Shown: positions 57,357 through 64,000 of the stretch, one piece after another | Numbering within the stretch: the first letter of the stretch is position 1 | How the letters are laid out: each line of letters opens with the position of its first letter | Assembly: GCA_021397845.1 (NCBI GenBank) | Contig: CM038053.1 | Span: 144,040,541-144,104,540, forward strand | Length of the DNA: 64,000 nt | Source: Areca catechu | Lineage: Eukaryota > Streptophyta > Magnoliopsida > Arecales > Arecaceae | Direction: 5' to 3' | Position numbers and translations under genes: made by a program | The notes under the pieces: generated by a model | Told to the model about the DNA's origin: nothing | Databases searched by the model: none | Seen by the model: only the letters and a program-made list of their open reading frames with translations

Positions 57357-58928
57357 CTAATCATCAGCCTCATAAACTTCTCCCTCAGGTTCGACTACGG
57401 ATTCAAGCTCTTCTTCCTGCAGTTCACCTAGGTGTAAGGCACTAACTGGACATTGGCTCATAAAGTGGCCTAGTTTATTACATCTAAAACAGGTCTTCTG
57501 GGGAGTGTAACTCTTATTGACCTCTACAGATTTTCCTCGATCATCCTTATGGGTCAAAGGATTACTAGGCTGGGGTCGACTCGGGCCTGACTGACTAGGA
57601 CTAGGTCGATTCGGGCCTGGCTAACTAGGATTGGGTCAACTCGGGCTAGGTTGGATGGGCATGGGTCAGCTCTGATTGGGCTGGCTAGCTCCTGGATACT
57701 GACTAGGGTATCTAGTGGGCTCAGGTCTACGGTAAACAGGCCCTCTATGAAAACGCTCATGATCCCTGGCAATCTGGTAAGCATGGTCCAGGTCTCTAAC
57801 CTCTCTCATATAGAGCTCTTTCTTAATGTCATCTCTCAGTCCAGCTCTAAACCTAGATAAGACAACATCCTCAGACTCCCTCAAATCACATCGCATGGAA
57901 TACTCATCAAATTTTGTGATGTATTCATCTATACTCCTGTTACCCTGATTAAATCGTTGCCATTGATCTAGTAACCCACTACGATATGAAGCTGGAACGT
58001 ATCTTGTCCTAAGCTTACCCTTCATGGCCCACCAGGTGGTTATAGGATCACGCCCTCCTAGACTAAGGGTTCTCTCAACACTAGCCCAATGTAACCTGGC
58101 TTCCCGAACCAACTTAAGCTTAGCAAACCTAAATTTATGCTCCTCCGTCATATCATACCACTCAAAATATTGATCCATATCTCCCTCCCAATCTATATAG
58201 ACCTTAGGATCTAGACAACCATCAAAAGTTGGGGCATCAAGCTTAACATGTCTATAGGATCAGTCCTCCTGGTCTACAAAATCTTGATTGGGCCTTCTAG
58301 GACGAACATCAGGGATTGGGTCAGGACGATGGTCCCTTCTAGGTTCAGCCTCAAGATATGGACCAGGGTTTGGGGTCCTCCTAGGCTCAGGATTATAGAA
58401 TGGGTCAGGCTGAGGGGCTCTCCTAGGTTCAACCTCTCGGTATGGATCAGGGTTTGGGGTCCTCCTAGGTTGAGTATTATAGTATGGGTCAGGATGAGGG
58501 GCTCTCCTAGGTTCGACCTCATGGTATGGATCAGGATTTGGGGTCCTCCTAGGTTGAGGTTTATAGTATGGGTCAGGATAAGGGGCTCTCTTAGGTTCGA
58601 CCTCATGGTATGGATCAGGGTTTGGGGTCCTCCTTGGTTGAGGGGACTCAGGATCTGGCTCAGACTGTGACCCATGGATTCTTTCTATGGTCCCTACACG
58701 GCCTTCTATCTGGTCAAACCTATTGGCAAGATGGTCAATTCTATTGTTGGTTTGGGTACCAGACTGAGTTAATTGGGTAGTCAACTGGGTAGTTATTTGT
58801 GTAGCCATCTGGGCCATGGATTGGGTTAGTTGCTCAGTGAGTGCTTTTATTTGGGCTTGCAAATTTTTCATGGGTTCAGACATTTGTGAAGGAGGTGGGT
58901 GATATGAAACCCCTGATCTAGTGCTCAT
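57357..58928 (-). pseudogene. gag: Chromovirus F Gag
   Basis: Start at MSTRSGVSYHPPPSQ (58928). Residues about 20-80 form a Gln/Thr-rich coiled coil. Residues about 98-209 are eight 14-residue repeats of the form PRR(T/A)P.PDPY.... The retrotransposon gag domain (57666-58178) has FEWYDMTEEHKFRFAKLKL, LLDQWQRFNQGNRSIDEYI and SRFRAGLRDDIKKEL. A Ser/Pro/Asn-rich stretch with stops follows, then the CCHC knuckle CFRCNKLGHFMSQC at about 57440-57485 and an acidic end. There are stops or frame changes near 58260 and in 57554-57650. Confidence 0.92.
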
Positions 58929-59806
58929 GCAAGACTCAATCAGACCGACTACAGCTGACTAGACCTAGAGTCCAAACTAAGGGCTCAATCAGGGTGGCAA
59001 ACTAGCCTATAGTAACTCTGTACTCAGCCAGGCAGGTGTAGGGGGAGTGTTAGGTCCCTGATTGCCAATCCTAGACACCAATCAGAGATTGGCCGGTAGG
59101 CGGACCAGCACACAAGCCCTTCGGGATTGAATCCCTGAACCACCGTTCTAGACACCAATCACAAGGCACATACAGGTTAGCTTGACACAGTGATCTGACA
59201 CTTAGCCCGGACCCGACCAGTTGGTGTCCCTAGCCCACTAGGGCAAATTAAGTCTAATCGATTTTAAGTTAGGCTTGGGACCGAATGCAAGGGAGGTGGT
59301 TTTGGGCTAAGGAAAGATAATGACCTCCTTCCCTAATCTGGCATAAAGAGAGTGCCCTTAAAGTAAATTATGCAATGATGGCAAGCATATGAGGATGCAA
59401 ATTAGGGTTTAGATTTTTTTTTTTTTTGTATTTTTGGAGAATATGTAAAAAAAAAAAATTTATTTTCGTATTTTCTTATATAGAATAAAACTTACAAATT
59501 ATGGCCTAATATGCAAGAAATATACTAAAATTAAAAGATATGCAAAAAGATGCTAAGCAAAACCATAAAACTTCCAAACTTGTCTTGCTGAAAAAAAAAC
59601 AGAGCCAAATATTTGCAGGCAGTATTTCAGCTTGAAGAAAACTCACAGACTGAAATAAAATCTGCAAGAATTCTGGAAAATACTTTGAATTATGATGAAT
59701 TCATCAAAACAAGTTTTAGAATTTTTGAAGTTCTGAGAAGGGATAAAATACTAAAATAACAGAGCATATACATACTAAAAAATGCAGAAAACAAGCCCTA
59801 ATCTAA
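58929..59806 (-). other. Chromovirus F 5' leader
   Basis: Noncoding, with homopolymer T and A runs at 59412-59460. Shares short blocks with the leader of element D. Confidence 0.75.
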
Positions 59807-59818
59807 GCTCTGATACCA
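59807..59818 (-). other. Primer binding site of chromovirus F, initiator tRNA-Met type
   Basis: Sense TGGTATCAGAGC, two bases from the LTR. Confidence 0.93.
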
Positions 59819-59820
59819 AA

Positions 59821-61097
59821 TGATGCGGGACTAATATGCATGCAATTCCTTTTGTATATTTTATATGTGGGGTTAGGTGATTAATTCCTAAATTTTAGAT
59901 CAAAATTAATTGTAGGAGATTTTGTATGAATTTTTGAAGCCAAGCATGCATATCAGAACCTAGAAAAGTACTAAAGAAGGATCGCCGGGGCTGAGAAGCC
60001 TCGGTTAGGGCAAGTTCTCCTACAATATAAAGAATGGAGGTAGAGGGGGTTTACCTGACAATGTCTGAAGTGCCCGGTGAAGATCGTAGTGAAGGGATCT
60101 CTCGTTCCTTAATGGATGCAGCCTGGAAAATCGAGCTAAAGACCCGCGGATACCCAGCTTTCTGCTCGGTGGTATGATTGAGGCTTCGCTGGAGTCATTG
60201 GATTCGTAGGAACTCAGGGACCCGCAAACGACCTGTCAGGGGTTAGAAAACTCACAAGGGAGCAAAGAAAAAAGGAAAATATCAAGGAAAAGGTGTCTTT
60301 TGAAGTGGGCGGCCAGGGTTCTGGAAGGTTGGCTAGTGGCAGGAAGATGGTTGCAGCACCGGGAAGAAGAAAACTCTCAAACCCCTTTATGCACACAGCT
60401 GGATAATCACACAAAGCAATATAAGAACTCAAGGTTTATTTCATATCAAAATCAAGTTTCATACAAGAGGCTAGGGTCCCTTAAATAGACCCTTAACCTT
60501 GGGCCCCAAGTAAGGGTACTTTAGACTTTACATAGGACTCCTCCCTTTCAAACCCTAACTAGGAATACAAGGCAACCTAGGTAGAAATCTCTAAAGCACT
60601 AGGACTCCCTCTCCTTGTCTTGGTCGGCCAAGGGGGTGACCATAAGTGGCCGACCAAGAGGAGGGTAATCCTAAGAAGTGGCGTCCTAATTCCTCTTCCT
60701 GGGCTTAGGCTGGCCGAGTTTGCTTCTGGCTAGAACAGGGCTTCAGGTTTATTCCTGTTTTCATTTTCTCCTCCTGGGATCTTCAGGTCTTCAAATTGGG
60801 TTGGATTTGGGCTCAACTTTCATGTCTTCAATTAGGTTGGACTTGGTCTTCACTTGTATGATGTGGTCTTGAGTCTTCGATATGCTTGGATAGGACTCAA
60901 AACAAATAAAATTAGCTCGACATGAGCTGACTAATACTAAACTGAACTAGCTCAACATGAGCTGACTAATTACAGGACTCAAATAAAACAACTCAGCTGG
61001 ACTAAGCTTTATTACAGTAGACTCGAATGTCAATTAAGTGATCCACAGAGGGTTGAGAAGCCTCTACCTTATTCTGGTGCCTTTGGTGTCTGCACCA
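59821..61097 (-). repeat. Chromovirus F LTR, right (sense 5' LTR)
   Basis: 1,277 bp, ends GGTGTCTGCACCA. Hairpin at 60619-60658. TATTTAA on the minus strand at 60478-60488. Confidence 0.95.
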
Positions 61098-61715
61098 CTT
61101 GAGATCCAATTTCTCTTTAGTTGCCTTCGTTCACTAGGAACGTCGATCTCCATGAGGGAGCACCTTCGCTTTCGGGCGTCGGGAGGTGTGAGGCCTCAAG
61201 TTACCATCGCTTCCACAACTCCATCCTCCAACTTTGAGTCAAGAAGAACTCCACCATCACTACAACAACTCTCTTTCCTTCTTCTATTGCTTTCTTCTGA
61301 TTGAAACCTAACCCTTCTTTGAATGCTCGTAGGTCCTCCAGGTGACACGAGTATGGAATCGATTGCCCTTGCTATCGAGATCTTCAGACAGCAAGCCGAC
61401 GCATCGACAGGGTTGAAGGCTCGATCATCCAGGCCGCATCCGTCAGAGTGAGTGACCTCGGCATCGGGCACTTCAGATATTTGAGGTTTGCCCCCTGACT
61501 CCTAAGTAGGTATTGATCTGAGAGCTAAGTCCTACAGGGTTTCTCAATCCCAGGGTCCTCTCTTTATCATTGCTTAGGGACTACTTGCTTGCTTGATAGT
61601 TATTATTATTATTGAATCCCTAGAATTATTCTTTCTTGTCTTCGGGAATCCTCAACCTAATTTAAAACCCTAAAAATCACCTGCGTCATCCTAGCAGCTA
61701 GTTAGTCCCCCATCA
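61098..61715 (+). repeat. Solo LTR H, right part
   Basis: Starts with TSD CTTGA of F and continues the U5 half of the LTR cut at 52527, ending GTCCCCCATCA. TSD AATGG follows. The open frames here are not conserved in the sister LTRs. Confidence 0.85.
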
Positions 61716-61955
61716 AATGGCATCCAATGCTCTTTCAAGGGTGCTTCAAGTGGTGCTCCAATAAACTTGCAAGTGGAAAATAAAGAAGATTTGATAACCA
61801 TAAAGGTGTTGACTCAAGGACAGGTTGAGTCGACTCAAGGTGCATGAGTCGACTCATGAAAATTGGGGCTCTCCTCCTTGAGTCAGCTCATGAAAGTAGC
61901 TTCTTTAAAAGTGAGTTGCTTGAAATCTATTTGCCTTTGTTTGATGTCTCTATCA
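61716..61955 (-). repeat. Solo LTR G, right part (sense start)
   Basis: Sense 5' end TGATAGAGACATCAAAC. Contains GAGTCGACTCAAGG and ATGAGTCGACTCATGA motifs at 61806-61862. TSD GAAGT at 61956-61960. Confidence 0.78.
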
Positions 61956-61960
61956 GAAGT

Positions 61961-62250
61961 GCATTAGAAGCCGAATCTAGATCACCAAATACAAAAGGGT
62001 CAACCAATCACAATTATAAAGCAAATCATAATAAAACAACCAAGTAGTAAATGGAGCCAACTCAATCCGATAATCCTAATGCAAGAAGCCGACAATCAAT
62101 ATTGGAATTCACTTTGAGATCTGTGTCTAAAGTTGATATGCTCTGAAGTTCATGCATAGAGATCTATGCAGTGTTCTTTGGAGGTAGCTTTGAGATTAGT
62201 GCAGGGCTTCCTTTCTTGCTTTTACATTGTGCATGTCTTCTTCCCTACGG
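61961..62250. other. Unassigned DNA
   Basis: AT-rich flanking sequence of solo LTR G. No gene or known repeat is seen. The boundary with the LTR of element I is not visible. Confidence 0.4.
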
Positions 62251-62821
62251 TCGATGGGAAGGTGGAACAGGGGAGAGATGTCATGGATGAAGGGGAGAAG
62301 ATGATTGCCAACGGGCTCGGAGGGGATTAATCGCTGGAGGGAGGGAGGTCCAGTGGGAGGCGGAATGGCATGGTTTCATGGCTCTATTCCAGAAGTTGGC
62401 ACGATTGGGGAACTATGGCAAAAGTGTAGGGCGGGGTCTGGTGGATGGATAAACCCAACTATTATTGTTGACGAGGCTTCGATCAGAAATTCCACTGGTG
62501 GCCGATAGCTTTTTGAGGCTTCATGAGCGGATGACGATGATGGTGGCGATCTTTTCATGGAGGGACATGCTCAGTCAAGACGGAGATGGCATCATGGGTT
62601 GGCTTAGCTATGGATCTCTCCAGATGGGAGAGAGATGATGGACTCGGCGAACCCAATAGTAGGGGGCATCATCGAGAGGCCAAGGGTTGACAGACTCTGT
62701 GGACGAAGGAGATCTCGTTGGAGACAAAGGAGATGATGGGATGGCTCAACTACAACAAGGATTAATAGAGATGGTTCGGTGATGTCGTCAATGGTGAAAC
62801 GGGCATGGAGGATCGTCGGGA

Positions 62822-63364
62822 TCATTGAAGATGGGGAAGCCGTGAGCGATAGGCTTGACTGAAGCGGAGGGTGGTGATGATGGAGGATCGGCATGGTGTC
62901 ACGGGCACAAAGAGGAGGACACGATCCTTTGGCATGGGTGTGAGCATGTCAAGGCGATGGGGTTCAGGATCGGGTGTGCCGAAGGAGACAGGGCTTAGAG
63001 TTTGGTCATGCAGTGGTGGGAGGCAGTCCGATGACAGTGGGAGAAGGCAAACAGCAGCGAAGAAGGAGGCTGAGGCATCGCACAGGCATGGTGAAGGTAG
63101 CTCGGCGAGGGGACGGATAGCATAGTGGGGAACCGGTGGGAGGTTGTGGATGATATTGCCGCTATGGACTGTAAGGAGGGAGCCGAAGGGTACAGCAGAG
63201 ATGGCGGAAGGGCTCATCGAAAGAGGGTGTGAAGGAGGTTGATGGCTCTTGGGGCTTGATAGAAGAGGACTTGATGGTGGTGGGAGGGTGGTCTCAGGCT
63301 TGTTAAGAAATAAAGAAGATGGTTTTGGGATTTTCAAGAAACAGAGAAGAGGGGAAAAAAGCAT
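62822..63364 (-). CDS. Pro/Ser-rich open frame of unknown meaning inside LTR I
   Basis: A 180-codon open frame starting MLFSPLLCFLKIPKPSS, rich in Pro, Ser and Leu, without a domain I recognise. It lies directly downstream of the LTR TATA box (about 110 bp), where the transcribed leader would be. Open frames on the opposite strand overlap it, so high GC alone could explain its length. More likely a chance frame than a protein; listed because it is the longest unexplained frame in this part. Confidence 0.15.
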   Translation of the reverse strand: MLFSPLLCFLKIPKPSSLFLNKPETTLPPPSSPLLSSPKSHQPPSHPLSMSPSAISAVPFGSLLTVHSGNIIHNLPPVPHYAIRPLAELPSPCLCDASASFFAAVCLLPLSSDCLPPLHDQTLSPVSFGTPDPEPHRLDMLTPMPKDRVLLFVPVTPCRSSIITTLRFSQAYRSRLPHLQ

Positions 63365-63476
63365 AGGGAAGGGGGAGAAAAAAGAGGAGAGGAGAGAGAT
63401 GAAAAGATTAGGGGATAAAGAGAAATATCTTAAAATTTTTATTCCAAATGTCGATCCTCTTCATGAGGCTTCCAAC

Positions 63477-63488
63477 CCTTTTAAATAG
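63477..63488 (-). promoter_or_regulatory. TATA-like box of LTR I
   Basis: Sense CTATTTAAAAGG, with a CT-rich stretch (TCTCTCCTCTCCTC) downstream, as in the leaders of plant LTR promoters. Confidence 0.5.
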
Positions 63489-63786
63489 ACTTAGACTCCA
63501 AATAACCAGAACTAATCTCAACAAATAGAGAGACTCCGAAATGAATTGGATCCTAATAAGTTCATAAAATAAAAATAAATTCTATAACAAACTAATCTCC
63601 GAAATAAACTGATCCTAAAAAAAACTCTAATCCAATTCAGTTCATTTCCTAAGATTCGTGCATAAGTCAGAGATAAAGATTATCTATACCCTATACACCC
63701 ATAAATATACCCAAAAATTATATCCATATGCATCAAGAATGGTGCTGGCTATGCATCAGAAATCATGTCGGATGATGTCCCCATTA

Positions 63787-64000
63787 ATTTCTCCTGGGGT
63801 GGGGAAAACATAACTTCATCGAGTTAGGCTAATACTTTCCTAGAGGTACTCAAACAAATCTGGATCAATTCTCTGCAACTCCTCTCCAGTAATTCAAGAA
63901 TCCTCTAACTCCGGCCTGCCTCGCCAGCGAACCAGATAGCGGTGGTAGTTTTGACCCCTCGTGGATTTGATCTGCTCATCCAGGATATGTTCGATCACAT
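63787..64000 (-). pseudogene. pol: Chromovirus I integrase chromodomain, cut by the window edge
   Basis: Sense reading gives IEHILDEQIKSTRGQNYHRYL, VRWRGRPELEDS, a TGA in place of the conserved tryptophan, then ITGEELQRIDPDLFEYL and the PPT-overlapping CCCCACCCCAGGAG. It belongs to the same family type as D, E and F but is a distinct, more diverged copy. The rest of the element lies to the right of the window. Confidence 0.85.

Larger units (their letters stand above)
52528..61097 (-). mobile_element. Chromovirus F, full-length but dead Ty3/Gypsy element
   Basis: 8,570-bp minus-strand element with LTRs of 1,280 and 1,277 bp, initiator-Met primer site and PPT. Its domain order is gag, CCHC, protease, RT, RNase H, integrase, chromodomain, which defines a chromovirus. 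Integrase and RT resemble the Galadriel/CRM side of the group; the lineage is not settled. In the first 200 bp the LTRs show roughly a dozen differences. Several stops and at least one frameshift break pol. Confidence 0.95.
62251..63786 (-). repeat. Probable LTR of chromovirus I (left boundary uncertain)
   Basis: The right end TCCCCATTA abuts a PPT, so the sense LTR starts TAATGGGGACATCATCC, like the other chromovirus LTRs with the second base mutated. A TATA-like CTATTTAAAAGG lies on the minus strand at 63477-63488, followed by a pyrimidine-rich leader. The interior is unusually GC-rich and carries an open frame. The left end could not be fixed because its partner LTR lies outside the window. 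Confidence 0.55.

Noticed and set aside
58248..58670. Plus-strand frame rich in VWIRVWGPPRL repeats as a repeat protein
   Set aside because: It is the antisense shadow of the 14-residue Gag repeat.
62305..63125. Plus-strand open frames in the GC-rich region as genes
   Set aside because: They oppose the LTR transcription direction and overlap other frames; high GC explains them.
1..64000. A new defence or biosynthetic system
   Set aside because: No enzyme, toxin, nuclease or transporter gene outside retrotransposon polyproteins could be found on either strand.

Overview
This window is plant nuclear DNA built almost entirely of nested, decayed LTR retrotransposons. I see no convincing host gene, rRNA, tRNA gene or CRISPR array. 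The evidence for a plant is the Ty1/Copia and Ty3/Gypsy lineages present (a Sirevirus-type Copia with an env-like region, chromodomain-bearing chromoviruses, a Tat/Retand-type gag), primer binding sites complementary to initiator-tRNA-Met (TGGTATCAGAGC), and 5-bp target site duplications (TSDs). A monocot such as a palm is possible, but the sequence does not identify the species.

Layout. 1-210: unassigned. 211-756 and 11006-11180: one 70-bp minisatellite split by Copia element A (757-11000, minus strand, TSD GAGGG). 11181-12360: unassigned. 12361-21311: fragment of a Tat-like Gypsy (J) with a decayed gag, interrupted by an internally deleted chromovirus D (13186-19905, minus, TSD CCCAG). 21312-23985: minus-strand Sirevirus remnant K (one LTR, polypurine tract (PPT), repeat array). 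23986-50012: plus-strand Sirevirus C with a truncated 3' LTR. Its reverse transcriptase (RT) is split by Copia B (29380-39527, minus, same family as A, TSD ATAAA). Its env-like region is split by chromovirus derivative E (42212-47467, three LTRs and two chromodomain-only internal segments, TSD CCTTC). 50300-61955: three layers, namely solo LTR G (TSD GAAGT) containing solo LTR H (51665-61715, TSD AATGG) containing full-length but dead chromovirus F (52528-61097, minus, TSD CTTGA). 61961-63786: unassigned DNA and the LTR of a further minus-strand chromovirus I, whose chromodomain runs off the right edge (63787-64000).

Relative ages follow from the nesting: J before D; K before C; C before B and E; G before H before F. 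Every coding region carries stop codons and/or frameshifts, and the LTR pairs I compared by eye differ by several percent, so no element looks recently active.

The least explained signals are: an array of GCTCTGATACT-like motifs, resembling the 3' end of initiator tRNA-Met, just upstream of the PPT in two divergent Sireviruses in opposite orientation (48540-49020 and 22740-23440); the chromodomain-only three-LTR element E; a perfect hairpin kept in both LTRs of F; and GTCGACTCA-like arrays shared by unrelated LTRs.
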